This document shows positions 1 to 10,306 of a stretch of 64,000 nt of DNA, one piece after another. The DNA lies in contig CM043971.1 of the NCBI GenBank assembly GCA_014529385.2, forward strand, positions 94,031,840 through 94,095,839, written 5' to 3'. Below the pieces are notes generated by a model. The model was not told where the DNA came from, did no database searches, and saw only the letters and a program-made list of their open reading frames with translations. Origin of the DNA: Adiantum capillus-veneris (lineage: Eukaryota > Streptophyta > Polypodiopsida > Polypodiales > Pteridaceae). Position numbers and translations under genes: made by a program. Position 1 is the stretch's first letter. The number at the start of each line of letters is the position of its first letter.

Positions 1-125
1 TACAATGAGTACAATCCATTCTTTGGTTGTACTCTAGATGTTGAGATAGTTGGCTCGAATCCTCTGTTGTAGTCTCTATTGATTCTATGAAGCTCCTCTC
101 CTCAGTTGTGAGCGTCTCTATCTCC

Positions 126-603
126 CTAGCTCCAATACTCGGTCAATGAGAGTACTGTGGGTGTGAGTACGAGGTGAGCGTGCAGTGGTGGCTCCTCCTC
201 TATCTCTCTAGTGTCTGGTGTGAAGAAATCCGTAATTTGTCTTTGGGATTGTCTCTCTCCAAATCTCCTCAGTAAACTATCTCTGTGTCTGTGTAACTCA
301 ACAAGTAAATACAGTCCAAGACATCTCTGGTCCTGATAGTTCATGACTCTGGAGAAGGGTCCAAAGCCCTCTTTGAATAGACTGGAAGCGACCCCGTATC
401 TCGTAATACACTGTGCACTGACATATATAATGTGTCTCCGTCTCTGGCTCTGTATGGCATAGGAGGTATATCCTGCTAGCTGCTGGTATCCCTCTGAATG
501 TACCAGTCTCAATCTCAAGCTGGTGTGAAGATGACCGTATTTGACCAATGGCACACCGTAACCCATGAGATAGATGTTTATCCATATAGCTGGGACGAAT
601 CAC
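126..603 (-). pseudogene. LINE-type reverse transcriptase C-terminal relic
   Basis: Two overlapping minus-strand frames cover this stretch. The frame over 298-603 reads a pattern typical of the region after the RT domain of plant non-LTR retrotransposons: an IGQIRSSSHQLEIETG-like segment, then a Cys-rich 'LCHTEPETETHYICQC' segment and a 'YYEIRGRF' segment. In the LINE family the consensus there is roughly C-x2-C...E-x-E-H-x3-C-P-x-Y...R. The second frame (126-566) continues past the frame break. No RT catalytic core, endonuclease or poly-A tail is visible, so this is a fragment. Family assignment rests on motif recall only. Confidence 0.45.
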
Positions 604-1030
604 AAACCCATCCCTTGTGAGAAAGAAGAAGATGCTCTCTATCGAAAGCCATCTTCGTACCCAACTCCTGTGTCGGCTCTATCCATGTCCTCTTGGTGTC
701 CAACTGGGTCTGGCGCCCCTTTCGGTATTTCTTTATTGTATTCAAAGAGGGAATAAAACCTGTGATTTCCTACGAGCTGTCCTGCATAATCCGGGCTGAA
801 AATGACCTGTTCTGGCCCGATTTCGGCAGCATAACTGTACTAGGACGCTTCACAGATAGTATCCCCACACAATAAGTGACTTTCCCGGCGCATACGGACA
901 GACACTTTGCAAAATCTGGCGAGAAATTTTAGCACGCTGAATTCTCTGTTTTCTGCTCTGAAAATGCGCTAGATCACCTGCACAGCGATCCCCTCGCGTC
1001 CCCGGACCTCCAGGGGGTATTAGGGACCGT
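604..1030. other. Unassigned intergenic sequence
   Basis: I see no supported gene or repeat here. Short open frames exist on both strands but show no family motif. Confidence 0.4.
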
Positions 1031-1064
1031 TTAGGGTCGAAACCCTAAACCTAACCCTAAACCT
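1031..1064. repeat. Interstitial telomere-like motif
   Basis: The plus strand carries CCCTAAA-type units (AACCCTAAACCTAACCCTAAACC), preceded by a TTTAGGG unit in the opposite sense, giving a small imperfect palindrome. The unit matches the Arabidopsis-type plant telomere repeat and the telo-box of plant promoters. It is far too short to be a chromosome end. Confidence 0.6.
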
Positions 1065-1846
1065 GCAAAAATACACAACAAGCTGTATTTCCCTGTTTTG
1101 GGCTCCATTTCGCGAGCCGGTTGCATCCGTAGCAAGTCCTCGAGCTCCCGCACCTGTAGGGCTACTTGCCTTTTGAATCGGACGAGATTTCTTGCGTGAA
1201 ATCTCTCTGAATTCACATGTACCTACAGGGGATTAGGAACTAGCTAATCCAGTACTTGTGCAAGAGGCTCTTGCCTTGGCAATCGCGCTTGAACCCACAC
1301 AACTGTACATACAGATGAAAAACCCTCGAGCGGGGCATCATGTTTTTGTATTCAAAAGGGTAGAGAGGTGCGTGAGAGCAGAATCATCGCGCTACATGTG
1401 CAAGGCAAAAGGCAAGCTCTCCATTAAAGCTTCAACACTTGCACCAACTACTCACACACACACACTATAAGTCACAATGAGACAGAGAGGCAGCCCCAAG
1501 CTGAATTTGCCAATTTCCAGCTGATGTGGTAGTGTTTGACCTTCTGAGGCTTGTGGTGCTGCCAAGTGTCCACTATGCCTCTTTTGAGTTAATTTCCTAG
1601 TACCCACTGACTTATGAGTGTAGAAGGGGGCCTACATGACTTTGAACTGAGCCTAGAGACCCTTTTACTACTCGGATTCCAGTGCCGGTCTGCCCGACCA
1701 ACTCGTGGTAACAATGCCTTCCCGTCTGAGGGTGAAACTCTCGGCGTGCCCGTTTCACACTGGCCATACAATGTCCGGCCATTTGCAAATTCAAAAAGAG
1801 GGTCCCCAAAAATTAAATAGAAATCATCGGAAACCAACAACTAAGG
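1065..1846. other. Unassigned intergenic sequence
   Basis: No supported gene. A short CA run lies near 1453-1466. The open frames here lack recognisable motifs. Confidence 0.4.
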
Positions 1847-1892
1847 TTAGCAGTTGCCACGTCCTCATGACAGTAATTAGCAGTTGCCACGT

Positions 1893-1961
<69 letters not shown>
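1847..1961. repeat. 30-bp direct duplication followed by (CT)n
   Basis: The segment TTAGCAGTTGCCACGTCCT occurs at 1847-1865 and again at 1877-1895 (period 30 bp). The second copy runs straight into an uninterrupted CT dinucleotide run to about 1961. Open frames across the run encode only Leu-Ser or Arg-Glu repeats and are not genes. Confidence 0.9.
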
Positions 1962-1964
<3 letters not shown>

Positions 1965-2791
1965 CATTTGCGTGCGTGTCTCTCGTGTAAGGGGTCAATC
2001 TTTGTGGATCTTCCTTTGGATAGTTTGAGCAAGAGAACTACCTTGATGATCCAACAGAGGTTCTAGCCAACGAAACCAAGACCTTTAATGTGAACTCTAG
2101 TTTGTATTTATGGCCTGGGATGTTGCAAGATCGATCAATTCTCTGTACAAATTGCCTTATAGAGCTTATAGGCTGCAAAGAGGGGAGAAGGGGTAGCCAG
2201 TGTGACAAAAGAACTTTGATGAATACCATGCTGCCTTAACCGAAGCTTTCGTAGTACCTTAGACACTGGTAAAATAGCAGGTATTGTGATCAAGTTGTTC
2301 GTGAGCTCTATTGAGCAAACCTTGTGCTTAGGCTGCTCGATGCTTGGTCCAGTAGGCCCTGTGTGCAAGCAGGAAGAGCCTGTGTCTGCTCGTTATTGTG
2401 AAGCAGGGCCCACGACTGTCTAAAGAAGTGAGAGAGGCAAGTAGGGAATCTTTTCCATGGCAGGTATGAATGTACATGAGGTCTTCGGAGACTAGCAAGG
2501 CACAAAGCAAGTGGGTGCACAAGCTGTGATGCCATCCCCTCAAGTCCTCAAGGGTCTGCCAAGGAAGTAGGAGCAACTACCTGAGCCTGGTGTTAAGAGT
2601 TCAGCGTTTGGTCTCCATTTCATCAACAATTAGGAACCCCATATAAAAGTAAAAACTATCCAAAAGAAGGCTTGTAAAATAATGTTTCAAGGGATTAAAT
2701 CTGAAATAATCAGATTGACATGTTTTCTGATGTTTTTTTCTTGGAAACTGTATTGGTTTGGTGATTTGATGAGGTTTTGGATTGTTATTAG
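1962..2791. other. Unassigned; probable intron or 5' flank of the PTH2 gene
   Basis: I searched this interval for the missing N-terminal exons of the downstream peptidyl-tRNA hydrolase 2 gene (a VLVVRxDLxMGxGKxAAQ-type core) and did not find them. The last ~60 bases are T-rich and end in an acceptor AG at 2790-2791, so at least the end is likely intron. Confidence 0.45.
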
Positions 2792-3309
2792 TCAGCGGCA
2801 GCTTTTATTGAACTGGGAGCAGTGTGGACAGCCCAAAATTGTTGTCACCTGCAAGAACCAGCAAGAAATGTATCTACCCTCTTATCTGTGTATGCGTTCT
2901 ACTGCCGTGTAGTCATTCATTGATATAAGGTTTGGTGGTAATTTTTTTTTTGAAGGAATGATCTGCGAGCGAAAGCCAAAAAAACTGGTCTTCCGACATT
3001 TACCGTGGCAGATGCTGGCCGCACCCAGGTTTGAGTGTCAATCAGATTTCAGAATAGAAAAATGGTCGAATTCTAGTCCTGCCTGCAAATTTATGTTTTC
3101 TTGGCTAATGCCAGGTTGCAGCTGGATCAAAAACTGTGCTTGTGGTAGGGCCAGGTTAGGGCTATGAATTTTGGATTACCTTTTTATGTTGGCGCTTTCA
3201 TACTTGGAAACAAAATATTTGCTCATTGGGGACGACAACTATTTTTTTCTTTTTTTCAGGTCCAAAAACTGCAGTTGATGCAGTAACTCGCCATCTTCGA
3301 CTATTGTAG
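2792..3309 (+). CDS. PTH2: Peptidyl-tRNA hydrolase 2 family protein, C-terminal four exons
   Basis: PTH2 enzymes cleave peptidyl-tRNA to recycle tRNA. Four exons assemble with consistent phases: 2792-2869, 2956-3028, 3115-3154 and 3260-3309, each bounded by GT...AG introns of 86, 86 and 105 bp. The encoded 79 residues include NWEQCGQPKIVV, CKNQQEM, LPTFTVADAGRTQ, VAAGSKTVLVVGPG and VTRHLRLL before a TAG stop at 3307-3309. These match the family's conserved C-terminal half, including the DAGRTQ segment near the active site. An ATG codon is split over the first visible intron. The N-terminal third (the catalytic Lys loop and AAQ helix) is not found upstream, so either a long intron places it before the window or the copy is truncated. 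It is the only spliced host gene I can support. Confidence 0.85.
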
Positions 3310-3343
3310 GTTGGCAAGCTTGGATGTACAAATGAAAGTTGTA

Positions 3344-3415
3344 AGATGCTCCTGGGAATCGAACTTGGGTCCACCCACACATACCACTTAACCACTAGGT
3401 TATGATCTTGTTGCC
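3344..3415 (-). repeat. tRNA-derived SINE head
   Basis: Read on the minus strand, this has a Pol III A-box-like segment (TAGTGGTTAAGTGG, plus 3384-3397) and a B-box-like segment (AAGTTCGATTCCC, plus 3354-3366) at tRNA-like spacing, starting GGCAACAAGATC. The two ends do not pair as an acceptor stem, so it is not a functional tRNA gene. The layout is that of the 5' head of a plant tRNA-derived SINE. Its body would run toward lower coordinates, into the last exon of the PTH2 gene. Confidence 0.55.
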
Positions 3416-4085
3416 GAAGCTCTTAGAGGTTTTGTGAGTGTACTTGTATGCAATGCTTCTCAATCTGTTCAGGATAAGGGGAGAGAGGACATGATATTGA
3501 GGCTCATATGATCTCTTGTATACATGAAGTACCTGCTTTATTAGTAAACATTCTACGTCTGATAGAAAATTGTGAGTTTAATGCATCTCTCTATAATTTT
3601 CTATTTGAGGGGTCCAAGAAACTTTATGTTAATCACTCCATTTTGCATGTGTCGACAGCATGGAAATCGCAAACCCTACCATTAAGTAGGAAGATTCTGA
3701 GGTGAGTTGACAATTGAAGTAGGGGAAGTGTGGAAGATGGAGACTAAACAAGGACCTTTTCGTTTCGATTAGCTCTGTGTGGGGCGACAGTTGTACGTCT
3801 GTCTCCCCCCGCCCCCGCTCAAAAGCATACATGCTGCTGACTGAACCCTTCAACCCTTGTCTCACCACTCAGCCCAAGGGGTGGTGAGCCCTATCTGCCT
3901 GGCATGAATAGTGAAGATTTTTCTCTCACGGTGCCTCATGAGTTATGATGCAGGTCTTGAGCAAGGCCTCTCGGTTACAATGCAGGAAAATTATTGGAAG
4001 ACGTAGAGGAATCTCCTGAGAAATAAGTTGATGTTCTTATGGTCGAAGCCATTAGGGAAAGAGGTAATATGTCTGATGATTTAGC

Positions 4086-4181
4086 GTTAATAGAGGCTGT
4101 TTTAAATAATGGAATATAGGAGCTTGTAATGATACTTCTTGAAAATTTCTGTATGATTTTGATAGTGTCCACCCTTGCAAG
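4086..4181 (+). repeat. Dispersed repeat A, copy 1
   Basis: About 95 bp (TTAATAGAGGCTGTTTTAAA..., AATGATACTTCTTGAA...) recur in the same orientation at 12711-12808 with clear substitutions. Just upstream, AGAGGTAATATGTCTGATGA (from ~4057) is echoed at ~4264. The repeat family is unknown to me. Confidence 0.7.
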
Positions 4182-4296
4182 AGGAAACATGCGGCTGTGT
4201 TGCTCTAGGGATCTCCCAAGATTCCATTGAAAAATGCATTTTTAAAGTATGGTAGCACTTACAAGAGGTAGTATGTCTGATGACTTGAAAGTTAAT

Positions 4297-4475
4297 TCTT
4301 GGGGTCAGCCCAACTTGGGCGGTCACATTTGGTGTGGACTCTTTGTAATGCCTTCAAAAGGCCCAAACCCTAATGAATTAACTCTGTTATTTTTTGTTGC
4401 ACATCTTATCTTCTCCACGCCTCTGCTTCGCTATTGCCCACTATATCCACAGTACCCTTCAGCTGGTATCAGAGC
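4297..4475 (+). mobile_element. Short LTR end with tRNA-iMet primer binding site
   Basis: The segment starts TTGGGGTCAGCCCAAC and ends ACCCTTCA at 4461. Two bases later, at 4464-4475, lies TGGTATCAGAGC, the standard plant retroelement primer binding site for initiator tRNA-Met. A diverged copy of 4297 to about 4550 lies inverted at 5627-5875. This is the 5' end of a small LTR element whose body is not recognisable. Confidence 0.65.
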
Positions 4476-4567
4476 CCGTTAGTGTGATTAGCGTCTCCGA
4501 ATCACCACTATTGATCCTAGTTACCATCACTATGCTAGATTAAATGTGATTAAGTGTTTACAGAGCA

Positions 4568-4740
4568 CTCTTAAAAAATTTATTATGATTTTCTTTTTAA
4601 CTCTGAGGATTGAGTTGGATGCTGCCGAATCTGCAAAGCATGGGAATCCACAAGGCAGGGCCTGTTGAGCTCGCCGCGTGGGCTCGTCAAATGGATGGAT
4701 GCATCAGCAGACAAGGTGGGGCTGATGGGGCCGAGCCTCG
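4568..4740 (+). repeat. Inverted repeat B, left arm
   Basis: This arm (GATGCTGCCGAATCTG..., AAATGGATGGATGCATCAGC...) matches the reverse complement of 7135-7295 with scattered differences. It lies just inside the LTR/primer-site relic at 4297-4475, so it is probably retroelement leader or body sequence present in two opposite copies. Confidence 0.7.
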
Positions 4741-5406
4741 AGGGCGATAGCAGGTTCAGATGCGGGTAGGACAGCTATCGTGAGGTGTTAATGCAGCAGT
4801 CGGTAACTCCGCACTAGGCAGGGGGCTCAAGAGTTGACTGTGTGACAGCAGGTGATCCGACGGCGCAGTGTGTATGAGCTGGGTTCAACACACGCTTATG
4901 GCAACTTGAAACAGCGAGCTGCTGTAGATGACGACAACGCCGGTGTCAGCAGTGTTTGTAGGCGATGGCTGGGACCAACTGATGACCAGCTCACACCTGG
5001 CAGGATGGGGTATGTATGAGCGCACAGTGGGAATTGGTTGCACATGGAGACGATGCTGCTGTTGACTCCCCCCCTTTTGTTAGCAAAAGGGATAATGGAC
5101 TGCCAAGGGCCAAATTGAGAGATTGATTACTAATTTACAAATATTCGAGGCTTAATTACTGTGGCTAATGTTTGTCAAAGGAAGCATATAAGTGTTCTAT
5201 GAGAAGCTCTAAGACAGTATACTTTCCACACACAACTCACACTGTTGAATTGTAATTAGGGCTTGATTAAAAATATATGCTTTTGGGGCAAATCAAGCGC
5301 ACAAAATCAATGCCTAATCAATCAAACGAGCCCACCCTCACGATGGCTAAAGTAAAATGAAAAACACACCCTTGGTGTGGCAAAAGCGTGTAATCAAGAG
5401 GCCACA

Positions 5407-5408
<2 letters not shown>
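4741..5408. other. Unassigned sequence
   Basis: No gene motif found. There is a C-rich tract (CCCCCCC) near 5070 followed by TTTTGTTAGCAAAAGG, which on the minus strand looks like a polypurine tract but has no partner LTR that I can see. Confidence 0.35.

Positions 5409-5444
<36 letters not shown>
5409..5444. repeat. (CA)n microsatellite
   Basis: An uninterrupted CA dinucleotide run. Confidence 0.95.
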
Positions 5445-5447
<3 letters not shown>

Positions 5448-5699
5448 CAAAAAAAGGACTAGTTACATAAGAAGCTATCTAATTAAGCATTACCACAAGG
5501 ATGAGAGTAGTGGCTCAAGAAAGAACTTGCTCAATCCCCAAGGGTAATAACAAAATTAGTGCTTGATTATTGAATACTACACTAAGGAGAAGGAAAGCAA
5601 TTGAGTAGCAGTTAAGTGTGGATAATCAAACTTAATCTAGCATAGTGATGGTAACTAGGGTCAATAGTGGTGACTAGGAGTTGCTAATCACGCTAATGG

Positions 5700-5935
5700 C
5701 CTCTGGTACTAGCTGTAGGGTATTGTGGCTATGGTGGGTGATATCGAAGTAGAGGCATGGAGAAGAAGAGTTAGTGAGAAGATAAGGCGTGCACCAAAAA
5801 AGAAGAGTTTTAGTTCATTAGGCATTGCAAACGCTCACACCAAATGTGACCGCTGAAGTTGGGTTGACCCCAACAATCACACTCTTCAGTCGAGCTTGGC
5901 ATTTTACAACTATTGTTATCATTCGCCCCCCTGAA
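5700..5935 (-). mobile_element. LTR flanked by polypurine-like and primer-site-like motifs
   Basis: On the minus strand, TTCAGGGGGGCGAA (plus 5922-5935) is a polypurine-tract candidate. It is followed by TGATAACAATAG..., an LTR-like segment ending CCCTACA at 5714, then a degenerate tRNA-iMet primer site (TAGTACCAGAGG, plus ~5700-5711). The LTR body shares TTGGGGTCA...CAACTT and the sequence after the primer site with the plus-strand relic at 4297-4550. An LTR with internal sequence on both sides suggests a tandem or recombined element. Degraded and partial. Confidence 0.45.
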
Positions 5936-7134
5936 CTAAACTCGCCACACTCATGACGCATAAAGATTTTGGTGTACTCAAAACTGTGAACTTTAAGTTT
6001 TTTGACAACCACGGGTTTCAGGTACACCCATGACTTGCCACTACCACAAAGCACCTCCCTTTACTCCTAAACCTTGGGTTTATGTTTACCCAATAACCTC
6101 ATGAGATGGCGACAGAGGTGGTGCATCACATTGGGAAGGTCTTACCTCGAGCCTCTCTTATTTTCTTAGCCGGGGTAGGGTCTAACCCCTTACAATTTTT
6201 TTGATATATCTTGATAAACAATTTAATGAACATGGGATGGAAGTAAGGTTTTCGCCTAACTTCGTTCAACATGCATATCATGACATACATTGCTTAGTGC
6301 AAATGGAGGGTTTTGAGGAAGATTAAGATCAAACCTGTGTTGAGAAATTGTTCAAAAGACTTGCTTCTCAATATGGTGCTTGCTTTGTTGACTTGGTGTT
6401 TCATGACATTATGTTTTTCGCACCAAAAGGTTTGTGTTGCCTTGCAAAGTTACAAGACATTGCTCTAGCAAGGGCTTTTATTGCTTGTCGTGTCCAACAT
6501 AGCTTTTCAAAATGCCTGTAGATTAACTCTCAAGCACCGTAGCTTCATTTGCATCTCAAGATGCTCACAGGTAGCTCCACTTGTCATACATCTCAAGACA
6601 TTGTATGGAGATTATGCCTCCAAGATCCGCTTGCAAGGCCCTGCATGTCAAGATGTTGATCAACGATGCTTGCCCGCCTAGCACTTGCGCCTAAGGGCGT
6701 CTTAGAACACCTATCGGATGCCTAGTAGTCACCGCTGGAGAGATGACTAGTGTAGCATGTCTCGTCTCTGCTCCACCAACTAAGTGGGACAACATTTCAA
6801 AACGTTCTGCTCCACCTGAAAAACTTGCTTCGTTGCTTGCAAAAATGGTAGCATTTCAAAATGCTGACGATTGTTCTGCGCCATTTCGGTTGACAACTGG
6901 CTGGCTGGCCGGTGTAGCTCACGCCCCACGTGTTCGTCATAGCTAACGTCTGCTTCCCATCCAATCAAAGCGAAGCTCTTTAGAAAGGAGGACTTGTCGA
7001 GGGTTGGCCGGAGCAGTTGTGCTCAAGAATGCCAACCAGCAGTTGAAGATTCTTGAGAATCATTTCGTGGTTGGAGACTGGCCGCCAGGCACGTTGTGCT
7101 AAGTGTATCTGCCCTCTGTGAATGCTTGCCATGG
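5936..7134. other. Unassigned sequence, probable retroelement remains
   Basis: No intact domain is visible. The minus-strand frame entering the polypurine candidate from ~6054 downward may be the end of an element's coding region, but I recognise no motif in it. Confidence 0.3.
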
Positions 7135-7295
7135 GCTATACCCTCGGCTCCATCATCCCCACCTTGTCTACTGATGGATCCATCCATTTGACCAGTCCAC
7201 GCGGCGAGCTCCACAGGTCCTGGCTCATGGATTCCAGATTCGGCAGCATCCAAATCGACATGTAGAGTTAAAAAGGAAATCATATAAATTTTTTC
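7135..7295 (-). repeat. Inverted repeat B, right arm
   Basis: Reverse-complement partner of 4568-4740. Shared blocks include GATGCTGCCGAATCTG, GAGCTCGCCGCGTGG and AGACAAGGTGGGG. Similarity fades beyond the CCGAGC block. Confidence 0.7.
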
Positions 7296-8359
7296 TAGAG
7301 TTCTTTGTAGACTACCTACAAGAGCCTGTTTCCACAAAAGCCTTTGTGATCTCGACCCAAATCCTTAAGCTTGGTTTTTCATGCAGGTATAAGATTCAAG
7401 AGCACCAATGTATCTTAATGCCATCTTTGCACACATTACATTGATCCTGTCTGATGCCATGTTGATGCACCTTGTACATTCTAAAATGTATGTACATATC
7501 CATGTCTATGCATTTATGTCCACCAATGTGAGAGGATTAGACATTGCTATCATTTTGACAGCAAGACCTTTCCCATTGGCAATAAGAAAATGCACTTGTG
7601 AAATGTATGTAATGCTTACCATAAAGGCACCACTCATCTACGGTAAACCTCACACGATCATTTGTACTATCACATGCAATTTCAACTAATGAACGAATCA
7701 AAGGACAACAACAAAAAACCATGTCAAGCAATCAAAGAACAAAATCAACATCAACAACCATCAAGCACATGGCGAAAACATACAAATGACAAAATTTTGC
7801 AGTTTTTTGTGGGGAAAAAGATCCCTCAAATTACCAACCATAAGTTGGTGCAACAAAGGTTATTGTTTGCGGTAATCAACAAGGGCATCGTTGATCAAAG
7901 AGGTAGTCCACGGTTCTTAAGTAGATGCTTCATGACCATCCTTGTGTTTTGGACATTTTCACATCACCTAGAGGAGAGTCTCTCTCACAAGTCGTCGTGG
8001 AGGACATCATCTAGAAGGAGCTTCATCTGAGACCATCTTATGGCATGCATGGATTTTGGTATTTGTATCTCACCTTGATGACGAGGGGATGTCACGTGCA
8101 CATGACTCTATGTGCCACGTGGACATGCTTCATCAACTTCTAAAGTCAATTTTCATAAATGGTTTGTACACGCGTTTGACAAATGTTATTACACTATGGT
8201 GGGCATATGGCATGACAAGCATGTAGTTTTCGATTAGAGAAAATCCAACGAACCATTCCCCACGCCGTTTGGATTCTCAAACGGGCAAATACGAGATAGT
8301 TTCACCTAGAAACTACCCCCTTGGCCAAAATTATTAATAAATCATTTTTATCATTTATT

Positions 8360-8990
8360 TGTTGGGGGTAAACGGTTTGTTCTATATAACCCTTAGGAGG
8401 TTTATAACATGTAAACCTCACCTATAAAGGAGACCAAGCAGCCAATATTTTCATCAGATTGTGCTAGCCCTACAAGTTTAGCCAGTGTTTTGCAGAACCA
8501 TCCTTAGCGTTTTGCAAAAATTAGCCTTGGCGTTTTTCGGCCATCAGATTAGCCTAGCGATCTCAGCTCTTAGCTAACGTTTGCATATTTCAACCCATCC
8601 CCCTCGCGGAAAGTGGCTTGGATCTGTGTTCACAGCTATCTCGTTGCGGTCCGATACTTCGACAGCTCATCAAGCCTCCCCTAGGCCATTCCCTCGCCAA
8701 CATGGAGTGCTCCATTGTTGTCCATCATCAACATTGTCGAGATCTGCGTTTTCAGCCCTTCATTCCTCTCACATCACGAGCGCAAATGTGCCCCAATTCG
8801 ACCCCTTGGTGGCCACCTGCAATCCCACATCGAGAAGGATATAAAGGTGCATCAAATCAGCCCCAACGGTGCCTCATCTTGAGGAATTACTGCAACGACA
8901 GTCATCATTCGAGTAAGTAGAGTTTGCACTTGAGGTATTGCATGTGTGTACTTTTTATTTATGCAATAAAAGGCATATACCATATCAACA
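8360..8990 (+). promoter_or_regulatory. Possible LTR-like promoter/leader region
   Basis: The segment has CTATATAACCC near 8381, CCTATAAAGGAGACC near 8430, and a poly-A signal-like AATAAAA near 8967, followed by ATATCAACA. That order (TATA, ~0.5 kb leader, AATAAA) resembles a U3-R-U5 LTR. I found no second copy in the window and no clear primer site, so the call is weak. Confidence 0.25.
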
Positions 8991-9190
8991 AGGGTGTGAG
9001 GGCCCTTGAGAGGATTGGTTGGGACCCCATCGGATTTCATTCTCCTCTTCTCTCTCTTTCTTTCTCCCTCTTCACATCTTTACCGCACTCTCTCATTCCC
9101 TTTCTTCACGGAAAAGTAAAAGGAAACATCATTCAAGCTAAAAAGAATCACTAGTGCAAGGAAGGAAAGAAAAGGATTTGTGGTAGTGTA

Positions 9191-9195
9191 AAACC
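9191..9195. repeat. Target site duplication (left) of copia element 1
   Basis: AAACC immediately before the LTR terminal TG at 9196. It is identical to 12580-12584, just after the other LTR. Confidence 0.85.
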
Positions 9196-9423
9196 TGTTG
9201 GAATTAGGGTTGTAGGAAAACACACACAACTTGGAGAAGAGGAAGGAAGCTCAAGGCACACAATAGAGACTGTATTACTTAGTGTGCAATGGAAAGATAG
9301 ATAGCCCTAGAGTGATGGGCGTATATACAATAAACAGGGGAAAAAACCTCCTAAAAAGGAAAAAAAATGCCCCGACGGTCCTAGTTTGTTCACACACATC
9401 ACTACCACATGTATATGGTAACA
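9196..9423 (-). repeat. 3' LTR of copia element 1
   Basis: 228 bp, TG...CA ends (plus strand TGTTGGAATTAGGG...GGTAACA). On the minus strand it contains TGTATATA (plus ~9330-9337), a plausible TATA box. It aligns with 12373-12579 with few differences. Confidence 0.9.
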
Positions 9424-9437
9424 AATCCCCCCTGGAG
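9424..9437 (-). other. Polypurine tract of copia element 1
   Basis: On the minus strand CTCCAGGGGGGATT abuts the TG of the 3' LTR. This is the expected plus-strand primer position for reverse transcription. Confidence 0.8.
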
Positions 9438-9473
9438 TGATGCGGTGAACGAGAGTTGACACATGAGTAAAGG

Positions 9474-10306
9474 TTAGTGCCATGCCTTGAGGATATGATC
9501 AGTCCACAAAGGGGAGTAAGCCCAAAGCTTTGCGGAAAGCTTCGAGCTTCTCACAAGACAATGCTTTTGTGAAAAGATCTGCAAGGTTGTCCTGTGTTGG
9601 CACACAAGCCAAGCTGATCTCTCCTGCTGAGAGCCTCTCCCTGACATAGTGTTAATGCACCTCAATGTGCTTTGTGCGAACATGAAAAACTGGGTTCCTC
9701 GCAATTGCCAATGCGCTCTGACTGTCAGTGTAGATAGTGTTGGTAGTGTCCTGTCCAACACCCAAATCAGCCATCAGGTGTCTGAGCCATACACACTCAA
9801 CCGTAGCTCTAAAGACTTCCCTGTACTAAGCCTCACAACTAGAAGTGGCCACATTAGGTTGCTTCTTGCTCAAACAATGATATACATGAACTGTCAAGCA
9901 TGACACAAAAACCACTTGTGGACACTCATGTTTCAAAACAACCAGCCTAATATGATTCTGAAAAAGCATGTAAGTCTGGAGGCAATGATCCCCCCTTGGG
10001 ATAAAACAAGCCAAGATGTAAAGTGCCACTAAGGTAGCGGAAAATCCTCTCGACAGCCTGCCAATGCTTAGACCCTGGGCTATGCATAAATCTGATGACC
10101 TGTGAGACTGCAAAATGAATATCCAGCCTCGTGTTGCATACATAAATGAGGGATCCAACAACAGTTTGGTAAAGAGTGACATCTGCAGGATCACCAGCAT
10201 CATGAAGACTCAATTTTAAACCTGTTTCCATGGGAGTGGCAGTAGCTTTGCAATCCTCAAGTCCAAACTTACATAGAAATATCTCTATGTAACTTTTTTG
10301 ACACAA
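9474..10306 (-). pseudogene. Copia RT tail and RNase H domain (frameshifted)
   Basis: The frame at 9947-10306 carries the stretch following the copia RT palm: LEDCKATATPME, YQTVVGSLIYV, DIHFAVSQVIRFM and HWQAVERIFRYLSGT. Downstream, 9826-10203 and 9474-9761 hold RNase H remnants in shifted frames. One frame of the last piece gives the usual copia end (CVPTQDN-like, LADLFTKAL-like), while the open frame there is out of register. At least two frameshifts separate the pieces, so no active RNase H can be made. Confidence 0.8.

Noticed and set aside
1884-2066. Open frames across CT, GT and GA runs (also 13470-13677 and 52832-53065)
   Set aside because: They are translations of dinucleotide repeats.
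1962-2791. N-terminal PTH2 exons
   Set aside because: I looked for the VRxDLxMGxGKxAAQ-type block in all plus frames here and found none.
3344-3415. Functional tRNA gene
   Set aside because: A- and B-box-like segments exist, but the ends do not form an acceptor stem and no clear anticodon arm is seen. A SINE head is the better call.
3403-4190. Possible exons (VAEALRGFVSVL, MVEAIRERGNMSDDLALIEAVL) after the PTH2 gene
   Set aside because: They read like helices but have stops, no splice sites I trust, and part is repeated at 12711 as non-coding repeat A.
8990-9060. Primer site TTGGGACCCCATC after an LTR-like region
   Set aside because: No TGG-starting site at the right distance from a clear LTR end and no second LTR copy.
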